Source: Trichodelitschia bisporula (taxonomy: Eukaryota; Ascomycota; Dothideomycetes; Phaeotrichales; Phaeotrichaceae). From it: a DNA stretch of 64,000 nucleotides. A program made the translations under genes and the position numbers. Shown here in pieces: positions 11,766 to 23,401 of this stretch. Each line of letters begins with the position of its first letter. The stretch's first letter is position 1. The notes under the pieces are model-generated. The model saw nothing but the letters and a program-made list of their open reading frames with translations, had not been told where the DNA came from and ran no database searches. The DNA is taken from positions 372,001 through 436,000 of the forward strand of contig ML996703.1 of NCBI GenBank assembly GCA_010356995.1, read 5' to 3'.

Positions 11766-13240
11766 CTACGCATGCCCATTCGCAACGCCATTAGCCGTCC
11801 CGTTGCTCGCACCATTAGTAGCCTTCTTCTCCATCGCCAGTCCCGCAACCGCCTTGACGAGATTATCATCTATGCCGTTGGTCGTGACCTCGGCCCTGTT
11901 CGCCTTCACATCAGCTTCAACCCCCTTCCCCTCAGAAAAGGCAACCGCCAACTCCAACGCCCGTTCCACATCACGGACCAAATCCTCCCCATCCTCAATC
12001 CCACAGCTCACACGCACAAGATCATCCCACACACCCGCCCTCTCGCGCTCCGCCACCGGAATACCGGCATGCGTCATCGCACTCGGCAACTCAACGAGGC
12101 TCTCCACACCCCCCAGGCTCTCAGCGAGGGTAAACACCTTCGTCGAGCGGCAGAAAGCGCGGGCGGCTGTGTGTCCACCACGGATCCGGAATGACAGCAT
12201 ACCGCCTCCCAGACCCGCGCGGTGCTGCTTCAGCGCAATCGCGCGCTGCGGGTGGCTCTCCAGTCCAGGGTAGTTCACAGCACGGACATGCGGGCTCCGC
12301 TCAAGGGCGGCAGCAACGGCAGCGGCGTTGTTGCTCGCCTCGCGGGCGCGCAGGTGCAGAGTCTTGAGGCCGCGGTGAGCGAGCCAGCAATCGAACGGGC
12401 TCGGCACGGCACCAATCGCGTTCTGCAGGAAACCAAGGCGGTCGTATAGGACGGACGAATTAAACGCCGCGACGCCCATGAGCACGTCGCTATGGCCGTT
12501 GATGTACTTCGTAACCGAGTGAACGACGATGTCCGCGCCGAGGTCGAGCGGGTTCTGGATGTACGGGGACAGGAAGGTGTTATCCACGACCAGCAAGATG
12601 CCGTGTTGGTGGGCGACGCTGGCGATGGCGCGGATGTCTGTGAGCGTGAGGGTGGGGTTTGAGGGCGATTCGATCCAGATGAGTTTTGTTTCGTTTGGGC
12701 GAATTAGGGATGCGATGTGGGTTTCGATGGCGTGGGTGAAGGTCACTTCCACGCCGTGTGCGGAGGCGACTTTGGTGAAGTACCGGTGTGTGCCACCGTA
12801 GACGTCGCTCACGGAGATGACGTGCGAGCCCGCGGCCAGGCTCTGGAGGACCACGGCCGTGGTGGCCGAGCCGGAGGAGAATGCGAGGGCATAGCGGGCG
12901 TGCTCGAGGGCCGCGATGGCCTTTTCGAAGTTATCGCTGCAAAAATCAGTCTCCTCCCATATACGTCGCCGAGTTAAACGTACCGGTTCGGATTCGCGCT
13001 GCGCGTGTACTCGTACTGCCCGATGGGCTGTCCTACGTCGGACTGGGCGAAGGTGGTGGAGAGCGAAATCTAGTCCTGTTAGCACGGTTCCAATTCCACA
13101 TTCTCCAGACTTACGGCTTCAATCACCGCGCCCGTGGTCGGATCGTGAGGCGACCCCGCATGCACAGCCAGCGTCGCGAACTTGTGCTCCGGCGTCGGCG
13201 CCCTTGGCGGGGTGTCGATGGGGGGGTTGGACAGCGTCAT
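11766..13240 (-). CDS. cys3: Cystathionine gamma-lyase (PLP-dependent)
   Basis: This enzyme cleaves cystathionine to cysteine, 2-oxobutyrate and ammonia in reverse transsulfuration. Exons are 13240-13115, 13069-12984 and 12936-11766, with introns of 45 and 47 nt; phases agree and give 460 residues. The N-terminal exons read FATLAVHAG and ISLSTTFAQ, then YEYTRSANPNRDNFE, all typical of the Cys/Met metabolism PLP family. The Schiff-base lysine is K214 in SVTKYINGHSD. The C-terminus has an extra Asn/Ala/Gly-rich tail of about 45 residues beyond the usual fold. Cystathionine gamma-synthase and beta-lyase are close relatives; the length and the SLGGVESLVELPSAMTH segment favour the gamma-lyase. Confidence 0.9.
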
Positions 13241-14182
13241 GATTTTTTAGCGGGATTGTCTCAGCGGTAACCTTACGAAAGTGGTGATTGATGGGGGCGG
13301 AAGACACAAATAACAGTAGGAACGAACGCCGATTCCCACGACAAATTAAAACAAGCGCTGCGTACGCTAAGAGTCTGTTGACGGGTTAAAGGTGATTGTT
13401 CGCAAGAATGGAAGAATGGAAGAGCTTAAAGGGACTTTTTAGAGCTCGCCGTTACCTCCCAAAATAGTTATAGTGGCAGAAAAAGGATGGCGCAATCGAT
13501 GATGGCAGCGGCTTTGATATCAAATCCCTAGGGCAGAAGGCTCTAGTTATCCAAGCAGTGTGCACGCGCGCAAGAGAAGTCGGCTGCGCAATCCTTAATT
13601 CCAGGGCAGCTGGATATAAGAGATCGGCTTCTAATCATCAGTGGCTAGTCATTTGTTGCTCTGCTACTTTGCCCTGGTGTATCCTCAATTCCCCGTCCGG
13701 GTGCATATGTAAGCCGGCCTCGCCCTGCAGATTTCCAATCAATGGCGTCAACATCGGACGAACCCGTGTCGACGTGTAAGGTGGTTCCACAATCCGGTTC
13801 GGTTGACATCAACTGACACGGTGAAATCCGCCACGGCCCTGAAGACGCGTTTGCGCCCGGCGGGAAGTCCTGCCCTTTTGTGCACATCTGTGACTGTACT
13901 GTCTTGAGCGACTCAGATTCATTGGCTTGATGGCACTTGATTACGTTTGCACCCAATAAGGATGTTGGCGTGCAGCACTACACTCTCCACAGAAGGACCT
14001 GCAGCGCACCATATACAGACCATTCTTCCAGGGGAGCGCCCCGGCACACATAGGAACGGTCACCACGGTCAGCTCCAGTCATAATGAGCTTCGCTTGAAA
14101 TGAGACGCCAGTGAATTTCATTGTCGAGGATCTAACCCATCCCCTGCATCATGAACCCAATGCACCCCCAGACCCGAAACAT
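13241..14182. other. Intergenic upstream of cystathionine gamma-lyase
   Basis: About 940 bp between the start of the lyase and the 3' end of the S15 gene. Only short unconvincing open frames occur in it. It should contain the lyase promoter and the S15 3' UTR; no specific site was recognised. Confidence 0.5.
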
Positions 14183-14865
<683 letters not shown>

Positions 14866-15224
14866 GATTGCGCTGCGGAGATGTACGGGTTAACGACTTC
14901 GCGGGCGCAAATGGAGTGAAGGTTGTTGGCGATGGGTTGTCCACAGGTTGGGCTGGGTGTTGGAGAGGCGTGCGGGCTCAAATTCGCTAAGCGAGAGGTC
15001 CCGCCAAGCCGCGAAATGCCAAGCATCGCTTAGTGAATTTCGATGATCCACCAAAGTGCATTTTACTTTCTCTTGTTCTTTTCGACCGCAACCACTTCAC
15101 CAGAACTCGAGGTTTCAGTCTGCGTTAATACGCTTAAATCGATTGAAGCTCAAGTTCCTTCACAAGTAGGCGTGTATCTCGCTTTATTTGATCCCTCACT
15201 GACTCCCGACTCCAGCTCAACAAA
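14866..15224. promoter_or_regulatory. Divergent promoter region between rps15 and the P2 gene
   Basis: Only 359 bp separate the start codons of two head-to-head ribosomal protein genes. On the P2 side, 15166-15215 has the form of a 5'-UTR intron: donor GTAGGC, branch-like CACTGAC and acceptor TCCAG ten bases before the ATG. The rest should hold shared ribosomal-protein promoter elements. Confidence 0.6.
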
Positions 15225-15612
15225 ATGAAGTACCTCGCGGCTTACCTCCTCCTCGGCCTCGGCGGCAACACCTCGCCGTCTGCCTCCGACGTCAAGAAGG
15301 TGCTCGACTCTGTTGGCATCGAGGCTGATAAGGACCGCCTGAACTCCCTGCTGTCTGAGCTGAAGGGCAAGGACATCAACGAGGTACGCAGTGTGCAACT
15401 CTGACTGGTTGGGATTAAACTAACCCGCGTAGCTCATCAAGGAGGGCTCCTCCAAGCTCGCGTCGGTCCCGTCCGGCGGTGCCGGTGGCGCTTCGTCTGG
15501 CGGCGCTGCTGCCGGTGGTGCTGCTCCCGCTGCCGAGGCTGCTCCCGCTGAGGAGAAGGAAGAGGAGAAGGAGGAGTCTGACGAGGACATGGGCTTCGGT
15601 CTCTTCGACTAA
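15225..15612 (+). CDS. rpp2: 60S acidic ribosomal protein P2
   Basis: P2 dimerises with P1 on the ribosomal stalk and recruits translation factors. Exons are 15225-15383 and 15433-15612, with a 49-nt phase-0 intron (GTACGC...CGTAG), encoding 112 residues. The N-terminus [15 protein letters not shown] and the helix [19 protein letters not shown] distinguish P2 from P1. A Gly/Ala hinge and a Glu/Lys stretch lead to the stalk tail [12 protein letters not shown], the conserved elongation-factor-binding peptide. Confidence 0.95.
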
Positions 15613-16448
15613 GCGACTTTTGATTGGCGGATTGCGCACCTGTAAAATGACGGCTTCGTGGGCATCGATCTGGCTTGGGCTGCTTGCTTGAGCTGGAGTG
15701 TTTGTGGGGATGAAGGTCTTATGACATGACGTTCTACGAGCATACGGACAATAGATGCTACTGCGTGTAGCGGTTTGCCAGCCATGCCTGTCTTCTACGT
15801 GTTGTGAAGTTTATTGCCGAACAGTTTTTGTTCGCGAGTGTTGACCTAGACGTCCATGCTACCAAGGCGACCAATAGTTCGTCACCGCTTGTTGGCCGCG
15901 AAGTGAACGCTATCAAAACGACAAAAGCCCTCTCGCGAATGCTGACTTTGAAATTGTATGTTGCTAGAGTGAAAGCTCACAAATATGCATTCTCCCTTCA
16001 GTGCACCTTACTGCATCATATATTCATATACTCACATATCACGTGCAGATATCCACCAGAGCAAAATGGCTGGGCGAACATTCGAGCATGTGGCTCGCGC
16101 TGCATTCCACCAACAATCACCCGGAACTGGCTGTGTGGCGGTGCGCAAACGCGCGGCAGTTACCAAGAGAGCCGGGCGCGGCAAAGGCAGTCGCTGGCAG
16201 ATCCGTCATAAAAGGCAGCGGCCCCCCCCCCTCCAACTTGCATCTGCCAACTCTACACTTCTCTCCTTTCTCTCCCACCTGTCATTCCCCCTGTCCGTCC
16301 GGCTCGCAACAACACCGTCTCCGGCAATCTAGTTCCTTCTCCCTGACAAATACGCCCTTTCACAGTCATACTCTTCAGTCACCATAATAGTAATGCGCCA
16401 CTTGGCCCTCTAGAGGCGATCTGTGCAAACCCTTCTCCAACAATCATC
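15613..16448. other. Intergenic P2 / spt2
   Basis: About 840 bp. The second half becomes C/T-rich near 16220-16340 and contains CATAAAAGG near 16208, a possible TATA-like element for spt2. No gene was found. Confidence 0.45.
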
Positions 16449-17533
16449 ATGAGTGTAGGTACCCAGCAAATGCATTTCATCAAGTTCTCGGTTGACTTCT
16501 ATAGTTCCTTTCCTCGATTCTCGCCTCTATCGACGGGAAACCCGCGAATCCTGCGCCGCCAGTCGTCATTCGGTATGACTCCCCAGCGCTGCAGCGCCCA
16601 CAGAATATCTCTGACGTGAAGCACAGACCAGCAGTGGCGCGTCCCGTTCAGAAGCGGAAGGCATCGGACGCACTCGTCAGCGAGAGCACGAAGGCTGTGA
16701 AGCGTGAGAGTGGGGCTGGTCGAAATGATACCGCCACTTCTGCTGCAGCTCCCGCGTCATCCACACCATACCGGGGCACCGCAGGCTTGAAACCGACCAA
16801 GCAGCCCACCAAACCTCCTGAGGCGAAAGGCGACGCGAATGCTCAGGCTCGGCCCACAGCGCCTTCTACGCAGTCAAGCTCTCTTACGAAGACGCCCACG
16901 TTGCCTCAAGAAGGCAAAGCTCCGCGCAAGGGCTCCTACATGGATCTTCTCCGCCGTGCCAACGCCCACTCTGCACAGAAGGAGGTTCCAATCATAAAGC
17001 ACAAGCCCTCGGAGAAGCAACCGCTGAAGCGCCGCATGACCCAGCAGGAGCTGGACAAGAAGGGCGCCACACAGGACAAAAAAATTGGCCAAAAGAGCCG
17101 AACCAGCAGCGCTGAGCCCATCAAGCAGCCGGAGCAAAAGCGCAAGCCTGTCGAATCTGGCTACAAGGGTACGATGCGTCCGACGGCACCTGCCCCGGTT
17201 TCTTACAAAGGCACGATGAACCTCAACAAGCCTGCGCCTCGGAAGCCTGTTCCCCCCGCCCGTGTTCGTCCCACACCTAAGGACAATGGGCCACGTTACA
17301 TCTACCGTTCCGAGCAAGAGGAGGGAGATGATTATGACTCTGCGGCTTCATCTGACATGGAGGCTGACCCCTTTGAGCTTGAGCGTGAGGAGGAGAAGGC
17401 CCTGCGGGCTGCTAAGGAGGAAGACAAGAGGGCCCTTGCGGAAGAGGCGGAACTTAAGCGCCAGAAGGCGGAGCGGAAGGCGCGTCTGTTGAAGATGCAA
17501 AGCGATGCACAGAAGAAGAAGAGGATTTTCTAG
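16449..17533 (+). CDS. spt2: SPT2 chromatin protein
   Basis: Spt2 is a histone H3-H4 binding chaperone acting with elongating RNA polymerase II. A six-base first exon (ATG AGT, 16449-16454) is joined by a 50-nt intron to 16505-17533, giving 344 residues. The joined N-terminus reads MSFLSSILASIDGKPANPAP, matching the conserved Spt2 start, which supports the tiny exon. The middle is Lys/Pro/Ser-rich and disordered, with YKGTM repeated twice. The C-terminus holds the SPT2 domain: an acidic DMEADPFELEREEEKALRAA block, then a Lys/Arg/Glu helix ending QKKKRIF at the stop. Confidence 0.93.
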
Positions 17534-18717
17534 TGGGCACCTCGTGTTGTCTTTGACTTTCACTGGGGGCGTACCATGGGGTGTTCGGTATTCTTTTCCT
17601 GTAAGGTTTTAGCACGGCGCATGGCGGACAGGATGGCATTTGCAAAGCGAGAGACGATAGATCACGACACTATGGGATAATGGCGGTGGGAAATGTCCCA
17701 CATAATTGATGGCTTGACTTCGTTGTCTAGCTCTTCATATCGCATGATGCTTTCTTTACGCCAGTGTGCCTCGATTATTCATCCGCTGTCGTTCAGCCTT
17801 GTGTACCACCCTTGGTCCTACGGTGGAGGCAGCCCACTGGCTATCCCATAGCTAATCCACGCCGGCGACGATAACGGTTCGCTCATCCCCCATCACAGTT
17901 CACAGTATCCTCGAAAACGAAGCTATTTACCCCCACAGCCTCATCGCATATCAGCGCAGCTGCCTTATCGTCATTGACGTGGTCGTCGTCCGAGTCAGCC
18001 TTGCTCGCTTGACCCTTGCATGGCAGGATTCTGTTTCAAAGGCGGCATGCATTCATGGTCCGAGCTATTTTAATAATAACAGAAGGTTCACTTCACAAAT
18101 CACACCTCAGTGCTCGCTCAATTTAGGATTCATAAGTTAAGCAAGTAGACAATCTTGTGCCTTCGGCCACTGCGTAAGCTCAAAGATTTGTCCGTGTCAT
18201 CAGATTCATCCGCACCGGCTATGATACAAGGCGGAAAGTTGTCCGTCGGATCCCCGCCCAGCTCTAGAATTTCCTACATAATGAGATCGCCGTCATCGTC
18301 CACATAATCCTGCACCACATGCTTCCTCGTACGCATCTAGAGCGATCAAGCCCAAATAACCAGCTCCCAGCCACGGATGTATCGCGTCAAGTTTGTAGAA
18401 GTCGAGGCACGCGGTATCGGTCGAAACAGCGGCCGACGTTACGTGTCGCTGCTTCTTTGTCATCTCCTCGATGATGCTCTCGGTAGCAGATAGTGCTGCT
18501 GCGTGACTACCTGATTTGCCGATCCAGTTTGGAACGGGTCAAATTGCTGCAAAGACAAGCGCAGACGGCGCTGATACTGCGCAAGAAGCCGGTATCCGAC
18601 ATGTCGAAGGCTAAAAGGTCAAGCTCGATTGGAGCAACAGCCAACTTTGTCGGGTCGACAGGTGGAATAAATGATGGGCTTCGAAGCTTTGCAAGATATC
18701 TCGCCGGCCGCTCGTAG
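17534..18717. other. Intergenic spt2 / rrp47, with a coding-like relic on the minus strand
   Basis: About 1.2 kb between convergent genes. The half next to spt2 shows nothing. The half next to rrp47 (about 18125-18716) has minus-strand segments that read like protein but do not assemble into one frame. Confidence 0.5.
18125..18716 (-). pseudogene. Possible decayed or unresolved coding region downstream of rrp47
   Basis: Minus-strand segments have protein-like composition in successive frames. One (about 18716-18507) includes RYLAKLRSPSFIPPVDPTKL and DLLAFDMSDTGFLRS. Another (about 18480-18330) includes DTACLDFYKLDAIHPWLGAG. A third starts near 18335 with RKHVVQDYVDDDGDLIM and, after one in-frame stop, continues with EILELGGDPTDNFPP. 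No splice scheme was found that joins them cleanly. It could be a pseudogene or a real multi-exon gene with unusual junctions. I do not recognise the family. Confidence 0.3.
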
Positions 18718-19257
18718 CTAGTTGCCAGCCCCATCGCCCTTGGCAGCCTTCTTCGCCTTGCGTGCGTCCCGCTCCTTACGGCGCTTCACCTTCTCGCTAT
18801 TCTTCTTCTCCGCCTTCCCACCCAGCGCCTCAATCTTCGCCTTCAACCGCTCCTCCTGCCCCGCCTTCGCCTCCGCAATCTCCTTATCAATCTTATCATT
18901 CCCAGCCAGCGCCGCCGAAATGAAGCGCTGCGCGGCCGATTTATCAAGTGCCATGGAAGGTTGGGTATCGCCGGCCTCGACTTCCTTGATTTTCTCAAAC
19001 CGCTGGCGGACGCGCTGGAGCTCGGTGAAGACGGGGTGCGACTTTGCGTCTTGGCCGGAGAGGCGCAGGGAGGAGTAGAGGAGTGATTCGATGGTGTAGG
19101 CGGCGAGGACGTAGGCTTTCGCCCGGTCGAGGAGGGGGAGTTGGGCTGTGTAGTCGGCGATGGCGGTGGAGAGGAGGGGTTCGAGGGCGGTTTCTACGTC
19201 GTCGATGGAGGAGGCGAGTTGCTCGACTGACGAGGTGATGTCCGTGGTGATGTTCAT
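18718..19257 (-). CDS. lrp1: Nuclear exosome cofactor Rrp47/Lrp1 (C1D family)
   Basis: Rrp47/Lrp1 binds the exonuclease Rrp6 and helps the nuclear exosome trim 5.8S rRNA and snoRNAs. It is a single exon of 179 residues. The N-terminal Sas10/C1D domain (about 10-100) has the typical LEPLLSTAIADYTAQLPLLD and AKAYVLAAYTIESLLYSSLR helices. The C-terminal third is highly basic, with KKNSEKVKRRKERDARKAKK, consistent with RNA binding. The start is the only ATG close to the domain. A ribosome-biogenesis C1D relative is possible, but size and layout fit Rrp47. Confidence 0.88.
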   Translation of the reverse strand: MNITTDITSSVEQLASSIDDVETALEPLLSTAIADYTAQLPLLDRAKAYVLAAYTIESLLYSSLRLSGQDAKSHPVFTELQRVRQRFEKIKEVEAGDTQPSMALDKSAAQRFISAALAGNDKIDKEIAEAKAGQEERLKAKIEALGGKAEKKNSEKVKRRKERDARKAKKAAKGDGAGN

Positions 19258-19868
19258 GGTGGGGTGATGTTCCTAGGTATATGTTTAGTTGACCGTATCG
19301 TGGAGCAGTAGTACAAAACGTACTATGAAGAGGTATGGCCGGAAGACAATTATGATGGGTGTGAGTGTGCCCGCAGAGTGTGGCGTACAGGCAGTGTACG
19401 GTAGAAGCGGTTCGAGAGAACAGCTTAGAGGCGGCAGTGTAGAGGGTGCTGGCGACAACTGAGAGAATGCGGGGGAGCGAAGGAATGCTTTGCGATCGTA
19501 AACTTTTGGCTCGCTGTTTGCGGGACGCCAAGATTCACACATGCACGATCCTGACGGCGGCAGCCGACCCCGGATGTCGGAATACGGCCCTTCCTTGATC
19601 CGCAAATGCAACACCACAAAGAGCATCATCACGATCGCCGGCATTGGACACAAGGCTCTTCGTTTCTCCAGCTTGTATGATATGTACTAAAAGTCTCTCG
19701 CCTCCTTTGCCAAGCTGTCTCTTCCAACTCTTCGGTCCCCGCTTTGGCGGTCTTTTCGATCATCCACATGCCTTCCATCTCAGGTAGGTAGCGTTGGCCG
19801 GAGCCGGGTGGCTACAGCCTCATACAATCGAAACTTAAGTTCATGGTGGCCTCCTGATAAAGCCATGG
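19258..19868. promoter_or_regulatory. Divergent promoter region, rrp47 / ketopantoate reductase
   Basis: These 611 bp lie between two head-to-head genes. No named element was recognised. Confidence 0.45.
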
Positions 19869-21194
19869 ATGAGGGCAGTGATGGCCAGGGGTATTTTGCT
19901 TCGTAAACGTTATCATCGATTTTTACTGAGACTTCGTAGCAACCCGAGTGACAATCCACTTCATAAGAGAGACTCTCCCAGTCCACAAGACCGCAGCGGC
20001 TCTCGCATCTCCAAAAAGATCCACATCATCGGCACTGGCAGCATAGGAAAACTAGTCGCCCATTCCCTCCGCAGTCTCCCCAACCCCCCACCCGTCACCC
20101 TCCTCCTGCACAAGGGCGACAACAAAGACGCCTGGGACGCCAGCAACCGGACCATCAGCATCACGACCAATGGCATCACGGTGTCCCGCTCGGGATTCGA
20201 CGTCGAGCTCGCCCGCACCGGGTGGCGCTCGCACGGCAAGCAAGTTAGCCTGGACGAATGGATCCACCCGCCCCCAGACCCCGGCGCCGCGCTCGCAAAG
20301 CAGCCTTCGCGCCCTGTTCCGGATGCTGATAACACCGATCCGATTGCAAATCTCATTGTCACGGTTAAGGCGCCGCAGACGATTGCTGCGCTTGAGGCTG
20401 TCCGACAACGCTTGGGGCCTCTTACCACGATTTGCTTTTTGCAGAACGGCATGGGCATCGTGGACGAAGTTAATAAGGAGATATTTCCGGACCCTGAGAC
20501 GAGACCACAGTACTTGGCTGGCATCATCACGCACGGTGTGACGTCTGATGGGCTGTTCACTGCCACGCATGCGGGCCAGGGGTCCATCTCAATGTGCATT
20601 ATCCCGCGCGAGGGGAAGGAAGACAAGTACTCGGCATCCGCCGCTGCCCTTCTGGCGATTCTTCGGCGCAGTCCTACGCTTACGGTAATGGGTATAACGC
20701 CGACAGAGTTCCTACAGGTGCAACTGGAGAAACTCGCCGCCAACGCCATCATCAACCCTCTTACATCGCTCATCGACGCCAACAATGGGGCTATTCTTAA
20801 CAACAACCACTTGACTCGCGCAATAAGGCTTCTTCTGGGGGAGATCAGCCTCGTCATTTCCCTGCTGCCGGAGCTGAAAGATGTGCCGAACGTCAAGAGG
20901 CGCTTTTCAACGCAGCGGTTGGAGTGGATGGTGACCAATCTTGCGCGGGGAACCGCGGCGAATGTGAGCAGCATGCTAGCAGATGTGCGCCAGGGGAAAC
21001 AGACGGAAATCAATTACATCAATGGGTACATATGCCGCAGAGGGGAAGAGGTGGGCGTCACGTGTTTTATGAACTATCTCGTCACGCAGCTGGTGAAGGG
21101 GAAGCAGCATGTGATCGATGCTGAGCATAGCGAGGAGCTGCCGCTGGCTTTTACGAAGAACTTCGAGGCGCCTTGGACGTTGTCGAAGCAATGA
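19869..21194 (+). CDS. 2-dehydropantoate 2-reductase (ketopantoate reductase)
   Basis: It reduces ketopantoate to pantoate with NADPH in pantothenate and coenzyme A synthesis. Single exon, 441 residues. The Rossmann fingerprint KIHIIGTGSIG ends at residue 60; LQNGMG is at 191-196. The C-terminal helical domain carries the catalytic lysine K288 in EKLAANAIINPLTSL. The first about 48 residues precede the fold and are Arg/Leu-rich with almost no acidic residues, so they may be a mitochondrial presequence. A second ATG at residue 5 is an alternative start. Fungal genomes often have several ApbA/PanE paralogues, so pantothenate specificity is inferred from the family. Confidence 0.88.
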   Translation: MRAVMARGILLRKRYHRFLLRLRSNPSDNPLHKRDSPSPQDRSGSRISKKIHIIGTGSIGKLVAHSLRSLPNPPPVTLLLHKGDNKDAWDASNRTISITTNGITVSRSGFDVELARTGWRSHGKQVSLDEWIHPPPDPGAALAKQPSRPVPDADNTDPIANLIVTVKAPQTIAALEAVRQRLGPLTTICFLQNGMGIVDEVNKEIFPDPETRPQYLAGIITHGVTSDGLFTATHAGQGSISMCIIPREGKEDKYSASAAALLAILRRSPTLTVMGITPTEFLQVQLEKLAANAIINPLTSLIDANNGAILNNNHLTRAIRLLLGEISLVISLLPELKDVPNVKRRFSTQRLEWMVTNLARGTAANVSSMLADVRQGKQTEINYINGYICRRGEEVGVTCFMNYLVTQLVKGKQHVIDAEHSEELPLAFTKNFEAPWTLSKQ

Positions 21195-21393
21195 GGGCCA
21201 GGACTGTACCATAGCTAGGTTCGCAGGATGTAAATATTCACGGCTGTCGGCTGCTTTTCGCTATTCGCGTCACTCGATCTGGAACCAACATATATGGTGT
21301 GTCATCAACGCTCCTTTCCCTGCTTGATATATTCATCCTATATACCATAGCGGATATCTCCCAGTTATTTACACTCCTTCATAACCCAGGCAC

Positions 21394-23401
21394 CTAAGCA
21401 CCCGGCCCAGCCAGCTTCTTATCCTCCAAAATCTTCCGGTCTTGCTCCTGCAATGCCACCGTCTTCTTAGTATACTTGCGTGTATCAATAGAAGTGATAA
21501 ACAGCGCCGATATGCACCCGAGCAACCCAAACGCAAGCGCAACTTGGTATGCCAAGTGCGCACCATCCAGGTAAGCAAGGCGGTTGCCGTGCACCGCTGC
21601 CGCCTTGATTTCCGGCGTCATGCCGGGGATGGCGGCGTATGCGGCCGCGGAGTTGAGCTTCGCCGCAGTGATTAGCTTCGGCATCACCGCGGACGGGATG
21701 TCGAAGTCTGACAACTCGGTCGTGACCCGCTTGGCCAGCACAGTGGCGTACTTGTTGTTTGTGACGTTGCTGAAAATGGCGGTGGCGATGGCGCCGAAGA
21801 GCAGGCGGGCGGTACCGGCGAGACCGGCGGCGGCGCCGCTGGGGGATGTTAGTGCGTTGAAAGGACTGAAGGGAGGGATGACATACATGTCTGCCTGATC
21901 CAGAATACCGAATCCAACTAACACAAGCGAGTTGAGGATCACAACCGACGTGCACATCGAGATGATGGTGGTGAGCACAATACTCTTCACGGGATTATCG
22001 ATGGTAGCTGTCGACATGGCGCCCACAGAGGCGGTTTGCAGAGCAATGGCACCGAAGACTTGCCAGCGTTGGTGGCCGATCTTCTTGCTGAAGGTGACCC
22101 AGAGACCGCCAACTGCGCTGGTTAGCTAGGTTAAGGACTTGGGATAGCGACGTACGGATGGTGCCCAGGGGGAGGACTTCGCCGTAGAGACCCTTGGAGA
22201 TTTCGTCTGTGGTGTAGAGGAGCTGCGAGAGCCGATTCCACTGAAAGCGTCAGTATTGCTGCATGAAAACTGTCATAAATCTCACCAGAGTTGCGCTGGA
22301 GTAGTACTGCATCCCGGTGATGCACATGCAGATGATGGGCATGGTGAATTGCCGAACCTGCTTGAACAGCCGCGGAGGCAGAAGTGCTTCGTGAACGTTG
22401 GAGTAGCGCTCATAGAATCCCAAAAAGACAAGCGTGAGAATGCCGATGACGATAGGTGCAATCGCAGTCGCGCTCTTCCAGGGGTACAAAGTACCGCCCC
22501 AGCTAACGCCGACGATGAACAGCGTGCAGCCAGCAATGAAGAGGAAGAGGCCTATCCAGTCGAATTCCTTCAGCAGCTGCATCTTGGACTTGCCGTCGAA
22601 TTTATGCTTCGTCTTGAAGGCTGGTGGGTGGTAGAAGAAGAACAGGGAGATGAAGTTGAGGACCTGGAATCCGATCATCAGGTAGTAGCTGTTGCGCCAG
22701 GTGTGCGTGTTACGGATCATGACCCAGGCAATGAGTGGCATCATTTGAGCGATGATGGAGGACAGGTCGAAAATTCCAATGGTCGCTACGGTGGTAAGCA
22801 TAATCCCACCAGAAGATCGAACGGGTTTCACATACCCATGCGCCACTCATTCGGCACAACTTCTTGAACCGCACCAAAAGCCATTTCCAGGAAACCAGAT
22901 CCTGCGCCGAAGATGGCGCCACCAGCGATCATTTGGTTGATGCTCTGGCCTGTGGCGCTGACGATGCTACCGAGGATCAAGAGCGCAGAACCGGCAAGGA
23001 AAAAGTAACGACGACCGAACAGATCAGACATACGGCCACCGATGGTCACGAAAATAGCACCCCCCAAGTTCCACGAGATGGTGATCCATGTGTAGCGTGG
23101 ATCGGGGCCGAGATCAGCGTTGATGAAGCTCAGGATGGCGGGCGGAATCAGAAGTGTCAGGAGGTAGGCGTTGTAGCAACCGCCCATTGACTGCCACTGT
23201 TAGCAAAACCTCAACGATGACTCCACAAGAACCTACGCTGGCGGCAGCAATGGTGCGCCATGTCATGCCAACCTCCTCACCGGTGACCTCGAGCTGGTGA
23301 ATGATTTGCTCATCTAAGTCGCCTGACTGCGGGCCATCGCTCCCCTGGGAGCTGATGTGATCCGTGTGTGTAGCAGCAGTCTTCTCCATGTTTGCCGACA
23401 T
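21394..23401 (-). CDS. MFS transporter, TRI12-like / siderophore-efflux (DHA) type
   Basis: A plasma-membrane H+-coupled transporter predicted to have about 14 membrane segments. Six exons were read: 23401-23237, 23190-22836, 22785-22286, 22240-22156, 22112-21887 and 21838-21394. Introns are 43-50 nt and all phases agree, giving 591 residues. The N-terminal 45 residues are hydrophilic. The MFS motif GGRMSDLFGRRYFF lies after the second membrane segment; SINQMIAGGAIFGAGSGFLE and PNEWRMATIGIFDLSS follow. The sequence resembles trichothecene-pump/siderophore-transporter families, but no toxin or siderophore biosynthetic gene is nearby, so the substrate is unknown. Intergenic space on its 5' side is unusually long. 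Confidence 0.88.

Noticed and set aside
13119-13307. Short minus-strand frame overlapping the start of cystathionine gamma-lyase
   Set aside because: Out of frame with the conserved first exon that gives the family N-terminus.
19961-21013. 350-codon minus-strand frame
   Set aside because: Exact antisense of the ketopantoate reductase, whose sense frame carries all family motifs.
21394-23401. Secondary-metabolite cluster around the TRI12-like transporter
   Set aside because: Neighbouring genes are ketopantoate reductase, an exosome cofactor and an eIF2B-like protein; no PKS, NRPS or terpene synthase is present.
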